Shown: one piece after another, positions 26,495 through 35,469 of the stretch
Layout: every line of letters starts with the position of its first letter
Position numbering within the stretch: the first letter of the stretch is position 1
Source of the DNA: Leptolyngbyaceae cyanobacterium
Lineage (GTDB): Bacteria; Cyanobacteriota; Cyanobacteriia; Cyanobacteriales; Aerosakkonemataceae
Length of the DNA stretch: 64,000 bases
Assembly: GCA_036703985.1 (NCBI GenBank)
Contig: DATNQN010000026.1
Coordinates: forward strand, 24,519-88,518
Direction: 5' to 3'
The notes under the pieces: generated by a model
Databases searched by the model: none
Told to the model about the DNA's origin: nothing
Seen by the model: only the letters and a program-made list of their open reading frames with translations
Made by a program: the position numbers and the translations under genes

Positions 26495-29400
26495 ATGTTC
26501 AGCACTATTCTCAGATGGGTAATCGATCGCAGATGGTTAGTTGTTATGGCTACCATCATCATTACCCTGTGGACAATTTACATCATTCCCCAAATGCAGC
26601 TGGATGTCTTCCCGCCGTTTGCACCTCCTCAAGTAGAAATTCAGACAGAAGCACCCGGACTTGCACCAGAAGAAATCGAATCTTTGGTGACATTACCCAT
26701 TGAAAGTGCAATTAATGGAACGCCAGGAGTAACAGCAGTACGCTCCTCCTCAGCTGTAGGGCTTTCCGTTGTTAAAGTTATCTTTGATTGGGAAACCGAC
26801 ATCTATCAAGCTCGCCAATTGGTAACAGAACGATTGCAGCAAGCAGCTAGTAAACTGCCTGAAGCCGCCGAAACCCCGCAACTTTCTCCAACAACCTCTC
26901 CCGTTGGCACTATCCTCACTTATGCTTTTACCTCCGAAACCACTCCCTTAATGGAAGTGCGACGCATCGTTGATTGGCAAGTAACTAACCGCCTTTTAGC
27001 TGTTCCCGGTGTAGCTCAAGTAGTAGCTTATGGTGGCGATATACGGCAGTATCAAGTATTAGTAGATCCCGCCAAGTTAAAAGCCTTTAATCTTTCATTG
27101 CAGGATGTCACCGCAGCAGTAAAAGCAGCTAATGCTAACGCTCCCGGTGGCTATTTAATTACCCCTGATCAAGAAACCTTAATCCGAGGAGTAGGGCGAA
27201 TTGAAACATTAGAAGATTTGAAATATTCTGCTATTACTTCGCGTCAGGGAACGCCCGTCCGAATTGCTGATATAGCAGATGTCCAGATTGGTGCAGCTAT
27301 CAAGCGAGGTGACGGTAGTTTAAACGGTAAAAAAGCCGTCATCGTCTTGGTGAACAGACAACCCAGTGCTGACACTCCCACTGTGACGAAGGCGGTAGAA
27401 GCTGCTATGAAAGAAGTTCAACAAGCACTTCCCAAAGATATTAAAATTACTGTCACGTTTCGTCAGGAAGAATATATTGAATCTTCGGTTGCCAATGTCA
27501 GATCAGCTTTAATTGAAGGCAGCATTATTGTTGCTGTTATCCTGATTCCATTTTTGATGAATTGGCGAACCCTTGCTGTAGTTTTACTAGATTTCTTTCT
27601 AACTTGGCTATTCGCATTGTTATTCATGCACTGGATGGGTTTTGGCTTAAATACGATGACGTTGGGCGGGCTATCCGTAGCAATTGGTACAGCAATTGAC
27701 GATGCAATTGTCTATGCCGAAAACACTTACCGCAACTTAAGAGAAAACAAACTATCTGCTCACCCTCGTCCGATATTAGATGTGATTTTTGATGGCAGCA
27801 ATGAAGTCCGGGATTCGCTAATAGGAGCGACAGTAATTGGCATCGTTGTCTTCTCGCCAATTTTTACATTGCCTGGAGTGGAAGGTCGAATTTTTTCGCC
27901 GATGGGGATTACTTATCTCGTCGTTGTTGTGATTTCTAGTCTAGAATCACTGCTCGTATCTCCGGCATTGTGTGCAATCTTACTCCCCACTAAACGTATG
28001 AAGGCGACAGAACCCTGGTTGCCAAGGTATGCCAAGCGAATTTATAATGTTTGCTTACTTTTTTCGATGCGTTATTCGACAATTATCTTAGGTTTAGCTA
28101 GCGCTGCTATGGTAGCAGCTCTAATTATTCTTCCTTCTTTTGGAAGAGTGTTTTTACCAGAGTTTCAAGAGCAAACATTGGTGAATACAATTCTCCTCTA
28201 TCCCGGCGTATCTCTTGATGCTACAAATAGTGCAGGGTTTGCTATTGAAGATGCTCTCAAAAAAGATCCCAGATTTGACTATGTTCAGGTACGTTCTGGA
28301 CGCGCTCCCGGAGACGCTGATGCGGCGGGAGTCAACCTCGCACATATCGATATGGGTATTAGTGAAAAGGGAATGAAAGACCGCGCAAAAACGCTGGAGG
28401 TACTGCGATCGGAGTTGGCAAAATTACCGGGAGTAGCCCCTAATATCGGTGGTTTTATTTCTCACCGCATGGATGAGGTTTTGTCAGGAGTTAGGAGTCA
28501 AATTGCAGTTAAAATCTTTGGTTCTGATTTGCAGCAACTCCGTCAAATCGGTGTCCAAGTAGAAGAACAAATGAAAACGGTTGAGGGAATTGTAGACTTG
28601 CAGCTTGAACCTCAAATCCCTATCCAACAGATTCAAGTCAAGTTTGATCGCCAAGCGGCTGGTCGATACGGTCTAAATGTAGGAGAATTATCTGAAATTA
28701 TTGAAACTTCTCTGAATGGAAAAGTCGTGTCCCAAGTTTTGGAAGGGCAACAAACTTTTGATTTAGTCGTGTGGTTGAAGCCTGAAGCCCGGAATAATCT
28801 CGAAACAATTCAGAACTTATTGGTTGATACTCCTACGGGCAATAAAATTCCTCTGGCTCAAGTTGCTACTGTTCAATATGGAACAGGCCCCAATACAATT
28901 AATCGTGAGAATGTTTCTCGGTTGATTGTAGTTTCTGCTAATGCTAAAGGGAGAGATTTGCGCTCGGTTGTGAATGATATTCAAGCCAAAGTCAAGCAAA
29001 ATGTGCAGGTGCCTTTTGGTTACTTTATCCAGTATGGAGGCCAATTTGAAGCGGAGGAACGAGCTACACAAAATATTCTGATTTTTAGCTTGATAGCATT
29101 TGTTGTCATTACAGTCTTAATGTACCTCTCTGTTAAGTCTATTCCTTCAACTGCCATGATTATGATTAACTTACCAATCGGATTGGTAGGGGGAATTGTT
29201 TCTGTTGCTTTAACTGGAGGAGTAATTTCTGTGGCTTCTTTAGTTGGTTTTGTTACCCTATTTGGTGTAGCTACCCGCAATGGGTTACTATTAGTCGATA
29301 ACTACAATACAAAGTTTGCTGAGGGAATGCCTTTTAAGGAAGTTATTGTTAAAGGTTCGATGGAACGACTTAATGCTATTTTAATGACAGCTTTAACCTC

Positions 29401-29566
29401 GGCTTTAGGATTAGCACCGTTAGTATTTGAGGGAGGTGCTGGAAAAGAAATTTTGCAACCCCTGTCAATTGTAGTGCTAGGTGGTTTGTTTACTTCCACA
29501 GCATTAACGCTGTTAGTTTTACCAGCTTTATATGCGAAATTTGGGAAAATATTGCTGTCTAAGTAA
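26495..29566 (+). CDS. Heavy-metal efflux RND transporter (HME family), copy 1
   Basis: A 1023-aa inner-membrane pump of the CusA/CzcA family with two six-helix halves and large periplasmic loops. Family motifs include EIQTEAPGLAPEEIESLVT, NGTPGV near the start, GVEGRIFSPMGITYL, and the TM4 acidic segment DDAIVYAENTYR. Copy 2 has DDAIVDMEN at that place, so one acidic residue is replaced by Tyr here. The preceding helix (LLDFFLTWLFALLF) also differs from copy 2. It should pair with the adaptor upstream; no TolC-like gene is present in the window. The metal is probably Cu/Ag by context. Confidence 0.95.
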   Translation: MFSTILRWVIDRRWLVVMATIIITLWTIYIIPQMQLDVFPPFAPPQVEIQTEAPGLAPEEIESLVTLPIESAINGTPGVTAVRSSSAVGLSVVKVIFDWETDIYQARQLVTERLQQAASKLPEAAETPQLSPTTSPVGTILTYAFTSETTPLMEVRRIVDWQVTNRLLAVPGVAQVVAYGGDIRQYQVLVDPAKLKAFNLSLQDVTAAVKAANANAPGGYLITPDQETLIRGVGRIETLEDLKYSAITSRQGTPVRIADIADVQIGAAIKRGDGSLNGKKAVIVLVNRQPSADTPTVTKAVEAAMKEVQQALPKDIKITVTFRQEEYIESSVANVRSALIEGSIIVAVILIPFLMNWRTLAVVLLDFFLTWLFALLFMHWMGFGLNTMTLGGLSVAIGTAIDDAIVYAENTYRNLRENKLSAHPRPILDVIFDGSNEVRDSLIGATVIGIVVFSPIFTLPGVEGRIFSPMGITYLVVVVISSLESLLVSPALCAILLPTKRMKATEPWLPRYAKRIYNVCLLFSMRYSTIILGLASAAMVAALIILPSFGRVFLPEFQEQTLVNTILLYPGVSLDATNSAGFAIEDALKKDPRFDYVQVRSGRAPGDADAAGVNLAHIDMGISEKGMKDRAKTLEVLRSELAKLPGVAPNIGGFISHRMDEVLSGVRSQIAVKIFGSDLQQLRQIGVQVEEQMKTVEGIVDLQLEPQIPIQQIQVKFDRQAAGRYGLNVGELSEIIETSLNGKVVSQVLEGQQTFDLVVWLKPEARNNLETIQNLLVDTPTGNKIPLAQVATVQYGTGPNTINRENVSRLIVVSANAKGRDLRSVVNDIQAKVKQNVQVPFGYFIQYGGQFEAEERATQNILIFSLIAFVVITVLMYLSVKSIPSTAMIMINLPIGLVGGIVSVALTGGVISVASLVGFVTLFGVATRNGLLLVDNYNTKFAEGMPFKEVIVKGSMERLNAILMTALTSALGLAPLVFEGGAGKEILQPLSIVVLGGLFTSTALTLLVLPALYAKFGKILLSK

Positions 29567-29599
29567 ACTACACCAGTTTCTGAGAATAACGATATAGCT

Positions 29600-29794
29600 A
29601 TGCCCTTCCTTCAAATATTAATTTTTACGGTAATTTTTTTAGCATCTAGCATTATTAGCGTAATTTCCGGTAGCACTTCCCTAATAACTATTCCTGCTAT
29701 GTTGGCATTTAGGATTGAGCCACACATTGCCATTGCGACAAATATGCTGGGGGGACTAACTTTTAACTTTAATGAGCATTGGTGGAAAGTATAA
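29600..29794 (+). pseudogene. Truncated TauE/SafE (TSUP) family protein
   Basis: The 64 residues cover only the first two helices of a sulfite exporter TauE/SafE-type permease (SVISGSTSLITIPAML, EPHIAIATNMLGGL). They end within the first repeat. Members usually have about 250 aa, so this is a remnant between the two RND genes. Confidence 0.7.
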
Positions 29795-29803
29795 GCTAAT
29801 AAA

Positions 29804-29821
29804 ATTTCATCCTAATTTCAT
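29804..29821 (+). promoter_or_regulatory. 11-bp direct repeat, putative response-regulator box
   Basis: ATTTCAT at 29804-29810 and 29815-29821, upstream of the second RND gene. A partial third element (TCATCCTAAT) follows nearby. Confidence 0.65.
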
Positions 29822-29906
29822 TTAAGGATGTCATCCTAATAAAATAGGCAGTTTTGTAACCCTGCCTAAGCAAGGGGAAAGCTACAGTAGTCGGAACTCA
29901 TTAAAT

Positions 29907-32900
29907 ATGCTTAACTCCATTGTCAAGTGGTCGATCGCTCAACGCTGGTTGGTGGTTATTGCCTCCATTCTGATCACGCTTTGGGGCTTTCGCGTCCTCA
30001 CCCAAATGCCGTTGGATGTCTTCCCCAGCTTTGCACCTCCCCAGGTTGAAATTCAGACCGAAGCCCCCGGTTTAGCCCCAGAAGAAGTCGAATCCCTCGT
30101 TACTCGACCCATAGAAAGCGCTATTAACGGCACTCCCGGTGTCGAAACTGTCCGCTCTTCTTCTGCTGTAGGCATTTCTGTTGTCAGGGTAATTTTTGGC
30201 TGGGACACCGAAATTTATCGCGCCCGACAGCTAGTGACAGAGCGGTTGCAGCAAGCGCAAAACCAACTCCCTCAAGGCGTAGAAACCCCACAAATTTCCC
30301 CCGTCAACTCTCCACTCGGAGCCATCATCAAATACGCCTTTACGACAGATACCACACCACTAATGGAGGTGCGACGGATTGTTGATTGGCAAGTAAAAAA
30401 CCGCCTCTTGGCTGTCCCTGGCGTGACTCAAATTGTAATTTTTGGCGGCGACGAGCGTCAGTATCAAGTGCTAGTCGATATCAACAAACTGAAAGAATTT
30501 AATGTTTCTTTAAAAGAAGTTACTGAAGCCGTTCAAAAAGCAAATGTCAATGCTCCTGGAGGCTTTTTAACTACTCCAGACCAAGAATTATTAATTCGGG
30601 GTGTAGGGCGAATTGAATCCATCGACCAATTAAAACAATCTGCGATTACAGCCAGAAATGGTACGCCAGTCTTGCTAAACCAAGTGGCTGACGTGCAAAT
30701 CGGTGCAGCACTCAAACGCGGCGATGCTAGTTTGAATGGCAAAAAGGCGATTATTGTAGTTGTTAATAAACAGCCTGTTGCCGATACGCCAACAGTCACG
30801 AGGGCCGTTGAAGCGGCAATGGAAGAAATTAAACCCAGTCTGCCTCAAGATGTCAAAGTTACTGTCACGTTTCGTCAAGAAAATTTTATTGAAGCTTCAA
30901 TAGAAAATGTAAGAGATGCTTTGCGGGATGGCATCATTATTGTTTCGGCTGTTTTAATTCTTTTCTTAATGAATTGGCGTACTGTTGTTATTAGCCTGAG
31001 CGCCCTGCCTTTGTCGTTGCTGTTAGGAATGATGATTTTAGATTGGACAGGGCAAGGTATCAATACGATGACGCTAGGGGGACTTGCTGTAGCAATTGGT
31101 TCCGTCGTAGATGATGCCATTGTGGATATGGAAAATGTCTACCGCCGCTTGCGAGAAAACCAGCTGGCAGGAACGCCAGTTCCACCGCTACAGGTAGTAT
31201 TTAACGGCTCGGTGGAAGTGCGCGTCAGCGTGTTATTTTCCACGGTAATTATTGCTGTCGTCTTTGCACCGATTTTTGCACTTTCTGGCGTAGAAGGTCG
31301 AATTTTTACACCGATGGGCGTGTCTTACCTGCTATCAATTATTGCTTCCACATTAGTGGCGCTGACATTGACTCCGGCGCTTTGTGCTTTATTGCTAGTA
31401 AATCGGCGGTTGCCTCCCGATGAAACTTGGATTGCTCGCAAATCTCATCAATTATATCGTCCAGCATTAACTTTCTCAATTCAGCATCCAAAAATTATTT
31501 TAATTGTCGCTATTGCTGGATTAGCTACCTCAATGGTAATTCTCCCTTCTTTAGGACGGGTATTTCTGCCAGAGTTTGAAGAGCGAAGTCTTGTTATTGC
31601 TACTTCTCTCTATCCAGGCGAATCTTTGGATGCAACAAATCAGGTGGGTTTTGCAATTCAAGATGCCCTAAAAGATAACCCGAATTTTGAAGCTTTGGCG
31701 TTACGATCGGGACGCGCTCCTGGTGATAGCGATGTAGGGGGTGTTAACTTTGGGGAACTGGATGTCGAAATTAGTCAAGAAGGAGCGAAAAACCGGGAAA
31801 AGAGTATTGAAAAAATGCGAGAAGAATTTGCCAAAATACCGGGAGTTGCGGCTAATATTGGCGGGTTTATTTCGCACCGGATGGATGAAGTGCTGTCGGG
31901 GGTGCGAAGTGCGATCGCTGTAAAAATATTCGGCCCAGATTTAGAACAACTTCGATCTGTTGGTAAACAGGTAGAAGCAGCTATAAGCAATATTCCCGGC
32001 GTAGTAGATTTGCAACTCGAACCTCAAGTTCCCATCAAACAAATCCAAATTCAATTTGACCGCACTGCCGCCGCACGTTATGGTTTAGCCGTGGGCGATT
32101 TAGCAGAAATTATTGAAACCGCACTTAATGGGAAGGTTGTCTCCCAAGTTTTAGAGCAACAGCAAGTATTCGATTTGGTTGTATGGCTTCCTGAAAGTGC
32201 GCGGCACAACCTAGATATTATCCGCAACTTATTAGTTGATACCCCTAACAATCAAAAAATTCCTTTAGCACAAGTTGCCAAGGTTGACTACGGTACGGGG
32301 CCAAATACTATCAACCGCGAGAACGTTTCCAGGCTCATTGTTGTCTCTGCGAACGTCAATGGAAGAGACTTGGGTTCCGTGATTACTGATATTCGGAATC
32401 AAGTTAAGCAACAAGTACAATTACCATCCGGATATTATATTCAATACGGCGGTCAATTTCAAGCGCAAGAAAAAGCCACTCAAACCTTATTAATAGCAGG
32501 TTTATTAGCGTTTGTTGCTATTACGGTACTAATTTACTTCGCCGTTAAGACAATTCCAGCCACGATGATGATTATGATTAATTTGCCCTTAGCATTACTG
32601 GGTGGTGTAATTTCTGTTGCGCTAAGTGGTGGAGTGATTTCAGTCGCCTCAATGGTGGGGTTTATTACCTTATTCGGTGTAGCAACTCGCAATGGACTGT
32701 TGCTCGTTGATAACTATAACAATAAGTTAGCAGCTGGGATGCCTTTAAAAAGTGTCATAGTTGAGGGGTCTATGGAACGATTAGTCGCCATTTTGATGAC
32801 AGCTTTATCATCAGCGTTGGGAATGGTGCCGCTAGTCATTGGGAGCGGAGCGGGTAAAGAAATTTTGCAACCGTTAGCAGTTGTAGTGCTAGGAGGATTA

Positions 32901-33032
32901 TTTACTTCCACAGCATTAACGCTGTTAGTTTTGCCAGCTTTATACTCTCAATTTGGGAGATTTTTAGTTGGCAAAAAAGCTACACCATTGATTGAAGATG
33001 GAAAAGCAATTGTAACAGTTTTTGAGCAATAA
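29907..33032 (+). CDS. Heavy-metal efflux RND transporter (HME family), copy 2
   Basis: A 1041-aa paralogue of the pump at 26495-29566, collinear throughout. It has the usual TM4 segment VVDDAIVDMENVYRRL and ends with an extra tail (KKATPLIEDGKAIVTVFEQ). It has its own response-regulator box but no adaptor gene directly before it, so it probably shares the single adaptor encoded at 24390-26378. Proton-driven export of Cu/Ag or another divalent metal is inferred. Confidence 0.95.
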   Translation: MLNSIVKWSIAQRWLVVIASILITLWGFRVLTQMPLDVFPSFAPPQVEIQTEAPGLAPEEVESLVTRPIESAINGTPGVETVRSSSAVGISVVRVIFGWDTEIYRARQLVTERLQQAQNQLPQGVETPQISPVNSPLGAIIKYAFTTDTTPLMEVRRIVDWQVKNRLLAVPGVTQIVIFGGDERQYQVLVDINKLKEFNVSLKEVTEAVQKANVNAPGGFLTTPDQELLIRGVGRIESIDQLKQSAITARNGTPVLLNQVADVQIGAALKRGDASLNGKKAIIVVVNKQPVADTPTVTRAVEAAMEEIKPSLPQDVKVTVTFRQENFIEASIENVRDALRDGIIIVSAVLILFLMNWRTVVISLSALPLSLLLGMMILDWTGQGINTMTLGGLAVAIGSVVDDAIVDMENVYRRLRENQLAGTPVPPLQVVFNGSVEVRVSVLFSTVIIAVVFAPIFALSGVEGRIFTPMGVSYLLSIIASTLVALTLTPALCALLLVNRRLPPDETWIARKSHQLYRPALTFSIQHPKIILIVAIAGLATSMVILPSLGRVFLPEFEERSLVIATSLYPGESLDATNQVGFAIQDALKDNPNFEALALRSGRAPGDSDVGGVNFGELDVEISQEGAKNREKSIEKMREEFAKIPGVAANIGGFISHRMDEVLSGVRSAIAVKIFGPDLEQLRSVGKQVEAAISNIPGVVDLQLEPQVPIKQIQIQFDRTAAARYGLAVGDLAEIIETALNGKVVSQVLEQQQVFDLVVWLPESARHNLDIIRNLLVDTPNNQKIPLAQVAKVDYGTGPNTINRENVSRLIVVSANVNGRDLGSVITDIRNQVKQQVQLPSGYYIQYGGQFQAQEKATQTLLIAGLLAFVAITVLIYFAVKTIPATMMIMINLPLALLGGVISVALSGGVISVASMVGFITLFGVATRNGLLLVDNYNNKLAAGMPLKSVIVEGSMERLVAILMTALSSALGMVPLVIGSGAGKEILQPLAVVVLGGLFTSTALTLLVLPALYSQFGRFLVGKKATPLIEDGKAIVTVFEQ

Positions 33033-33094
33033 TGTTTATGGGTTGCTTAAAATCTATTCACTTATTAACCATTACCTAAAGAGGAGTGAAACTC

Positions 33095-33586
33095 ATGAAA
33101 TCACTAAAATCAGGTTTGATTGTTCTCAGCAGTATCGGCTTGCTTTTTTTGGGAGCCTGTAGTAATGGAACCACTACCAGCAATCAAACTAGCAGTCCCG
33201 CTGCTTCCCAACCTGAATCTTCTAATTCAGCCACTTCTACTTCTACAACTGCTAAAACCGAACATCCAAGCGAATCTAAAGGGGGTCAAGTTGTAGAGTC
33301 TGGCCCTTACCACTTAGAGCTTGTTCCTGAAAAAGAAGCTAGCGGAACTCACCTGGATTTTTATTTACAAAAAGGTGATAATCACGAAGCAATACCTAAT
33401 GCTAAAGTAGCAGCTCAAATTCAGTTGCCGGATGGAACGCAAAAAACCTTAGACTTCAAATATGACGCTGATGGCAAACACTACACTGTTTTACTTCCAG
33501 GAACAACACCGGGTCAGTATCAGGTGAAGATGACTGCGGATATTAACGGTGAAAAAGTGAATGGTCGTTTTAATTTTAGTAAATAG
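33095..33586 (+). CDS. Lipoprotein with YtkA/FixH-like domain
   Basis: A 163-aa lipoprotein (lipobox FLGAC near residue 23), a Ser/Thr-rich linker, then a compact beta-sandwich-like domain (YHLELVPEKEASGTHLDFYL ... PGQYQVKMTADINGEKVNG). This resembles YtkA/FixH-like domains often found with copper genes. ATG 33095 follows GAGGAG at 33081-33086. It is likely co-transcribed with RND copy 2. Confidence 0.8.
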   Translation: MKSLKSGLIVLSSIGLLFLGACSNGTTTSNQTSSPAASQPESSNSATSTSTTAKTEHPSESKGGQVVESGPYHLELVPEKEASGTHLDFYLQKGDNHEAIPNAKVAAQIQLPDGTQKTLDFKYDADGKHYTVLLPGTTPGQYQVKMTADINGEKVNGRFNFSK

Positions 33587-33667
33587 CAAATCTATTTTCT
33601 GCGAAATGATGAGAGAGTTGGCTTGGTGAATTCCTTGTGAAATATAGCGAGGATATTGCTAGCGATG

Positions 33668-33685
33668 ATTTCATCTAAATTTCAT
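33668..33685 (+). promoter_or_regulatory. 11-bp direct repeat, putative response-regulator box
   Basis: ATTTCAT at 33668-33674 and 33679-33685, upstream of the Cys-rich copper-storage gene. A 38-codon frame at 33721-33837 between them has no ribosome binding site and is not called. Confidence 0.65.
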
Positions 33686-33873
33686 TTTTTTGAATTAAGG
33701 TTCTGCAAATTTAGCCTCAAATGGATCTTCTATTTGCAGATAAATACCTGAAGAATAATCCTGAACAAAAGCAGATTGTTAGGTATGTAATGAATAGTTT
33801 GGTAATTGCAAAATCCACCAAATTTCTCACTGTATAGTCACACATTACTTAAAGTTCTGCGAGGATATTTCTC

Positions 33874-34218
33874 ATGACTGAACACGTACATAAGCACCAA
33901 GAACACGGCCATGAATTGTGCTGTAATACTGCCATTCAATGTGCTGAGGAATGCCAACACTGTGCCGATGCTTGTTTGGAAAATAAGCCTGAATGTGCCA
34001 GCCTTTGTCGAGATTGTGCAGACATTTGTCGGCTCTGCGCTGATTTTATGAATCGCGGTTCCCGCTTTGCTACCGCAATTTGTCAAATCTGTGCAGACAT
34101 CTGCTTAGCTTGCGCTAGCGAATGCGAAAAGCACCAAGATGAGCATTGCCAAAAATGTGCTGAAATCTGTCGGCGCTGTGCTGAGGAATGCCGTCAAATG
34201 CCTACCATTGCTGCTTAA
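33874..34218 (+). CDS. Cys-rich four-helix-bundle copper-storage protein (Csp/DUF326)
   Basis: A 114-aa protein with 21 cysteines, mostly as CxxC pairs on predicted helices (CAEECQHCADAC, CRDCADICRLCADF, CQICADICLACASEC, CQKCAEICRRCAEEC), plus a His-rich N-terminus. This is the pattern of Csp proteins, which store many Cu(I) ions inside a four-helix bundle. There is no signal peptide, so it is a cytosolic (Csp3-like) store. An upstream response-regulator box fits induction by metal. Confidence 0.93.
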   Translation: MTEHVHKHQEHGHELCCNTAIQCAEECQHCADACLENKPECASLCRDCADICRLCADFMNRGSRFATAICQICADICLACASECEKHQDEHCQKCAEICRRCAEECRQMPTIAA

Positions 34219-34232
34219 TTAGCTTAAAACGT

Positions 34233-34257
34233 CAAGGTGGGTTATGTATCCACCTTG
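34233..34257 (+). terminator. Hairpin after the copper-storage gene
   Basis: Arms CAAGGTGG (34233-34240) and CCACCTTG (34250-34257), followed by a T-rich stretch. Confidence 0.65.
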
Positions 34258-34307
34258 TCTGTTTCTCACTCAACGTCTAAAACCTATTAGCGATCGGAGA
34301 ATATTGA

Positions 34308-35207
34308 ATGATTCGCCTTATCACTGCATTTGCCCTAACTTCAACCCTCCTGTTAGTTCAAGGTTGCTCGTTCTCTCCTAGAGCTGAAGAAAAGCCAGTA
34401 GCTGCTGCAACGAAACAGGGTGAGGGTCATTCGATGTCTAATGGAGAAACGCATGACTCTGCTGAATCGAATCCTCATGGAGGACATTCAATGGGTGATG
34501 AGGAGAATTCATCTCAAGCTCAAGCTCAACTCACTGCTCCCGGAAATATCACTCCTAATACTGCTGTTACATTGGCGATCGATATTCGAGACTCAGATGG
34601 AAAAGCGATCGCAAATTTTGACGCCTTTCAGGAAAAACTGATGCACTTGATTGTTGTCAGCGACAACTTTCAATTTTTTAGCCATCTTCACCCTAACTAT
34701 AAAGGGAACGGACGTTTTGAAGTTGAAGCCCGTTTTCCTCAACCAGGCAATTATACGCTTTTCAGTGACTACAAACCAGCTGGAACAACCGAACAAGTTT
34801 CGGTGCTGAAAACACAAGTTTTGGGAAACAGTACACTTACCCCAGCAATCAACCTGAATCACAGTAAAACTTTTGGGGATACTAAAGTTAATCTGACATT
34901 CTCGCAACCTACATTAAAAGCTGGGCTAGAAGTTACTTTGATGTTTGACTTAAGACAGGCTTCTAATAACCAACTTCTTACAGATTTGCAACCTTATTTG
35001 GGAGAACGAGGACATTTAGTTATCCTCAAACAGTCATCCCCATTGACAAGAACTGATTATATTCATGCTCATGCCATGAAAAATACACCACCTGGACAGG
35101 CTCATTTCATGACTAGCTTCCCTCAGCCAGGGAAATATAAGCTTTGGGGTCAGTTCAATCGCAATGGCAGAATCATCACGGCTGATTTCTGGGTCAATGT
35201 TATTTAA
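34308..35207 (+). CDS. Lipoprotein, copper-associated (YtkA/FixH-like)
   Basis: A 299-aa lipoprotein (lipobox LVQGC near residue 20). A His/Met-rich linker (GHSMSNGETHD, NPHGGHSMGDEE) is followed by two beta-rich segments. Each has a His cluster (FFSHLHPNY; YIHAHAMKNT) and a PGxY turn (FPQPGNYTLF; FPQPGKYKLW), suggesting an internal duplication. Periplasmic metal binding is inferred from composition and context; no exact family is recognised. Confidence 0.75.
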   Translation: MIRLITAFALTSTLLLVQGCSFSPRAEEKPVAAATKQGEGHSMSNGETHDSAESNPHGGHSMGDEENSSQAQAQLTAPGNITPNTAVTLAIDIRDSDGKAIANFDAFQEKLMHLIVVSDNFQFFSHLHPNYKGNGRFEVEARFPQPGNYTLFSDYKPAGTTEQVSVLKTQVLGNSTLTPAINLNHSKTFGDTKVNLTFSQPTLKAGLEVTLMFDLRQASNNQLLTDLQPYLGERGHLVILKQSSPLTRTDYIHAHAMKNTPPGQAHFMTSFPQPGKYKLWGQFNRNGRIITADFWVNVI

Positions 35208-35293
35208 AAATTTCCCTGGATTGAAGTTGTAGATATACAAATGCTGTCTCCCAAGATGGTTGTAAAATAAGCTATATATTTGCGCCGAAGCAC

Positions 35294-35326
35294 CCGCCTA
35301 AACTCTTAATTTAAGGCGGATTTTTT
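35294..35326 (+). terminator. Intrinsic terminator
   Basis: CCGCCT (35294-35299) pairs with AGGCGG (35314-35319), followed by ATTTTTT. It ends the lipoprotein transcript. Confidence 0.85.
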
Positions 35327-35357
35327 AGCGCTATTTTTGTTATAAAAGTTTTCTGAA

Positions 35358-35375
35358 AGTTCATCCTAATTTCAT
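35358..35375 (+). promoter_or_regulatory. 11-bp direct repeat, putative response-regulator box (degenerate first half)
   Basis: AGTTCAT at 35358-35364 and ATTTCAT at 35369-35375, upstream of the outer-membrane barrel gene. Confidence 0.55.
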
Positions 35376-35469
35376 ACTTATCTGCTCTGTTGCAAGCTTT
35401 TCAAATTAATGAGAATTTATTTTATTAGCCGAAACTGAGCAGATTTTTCATTAGGTGTGAGGACAAATC

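Noticed and set aside
33721..33837. 38-codon frame (MDLLFADKYLKNN...)
   Set aside because: No ribosome binding site and no family resemblance; may be chance between the regulatory box and the copper-storage gene.
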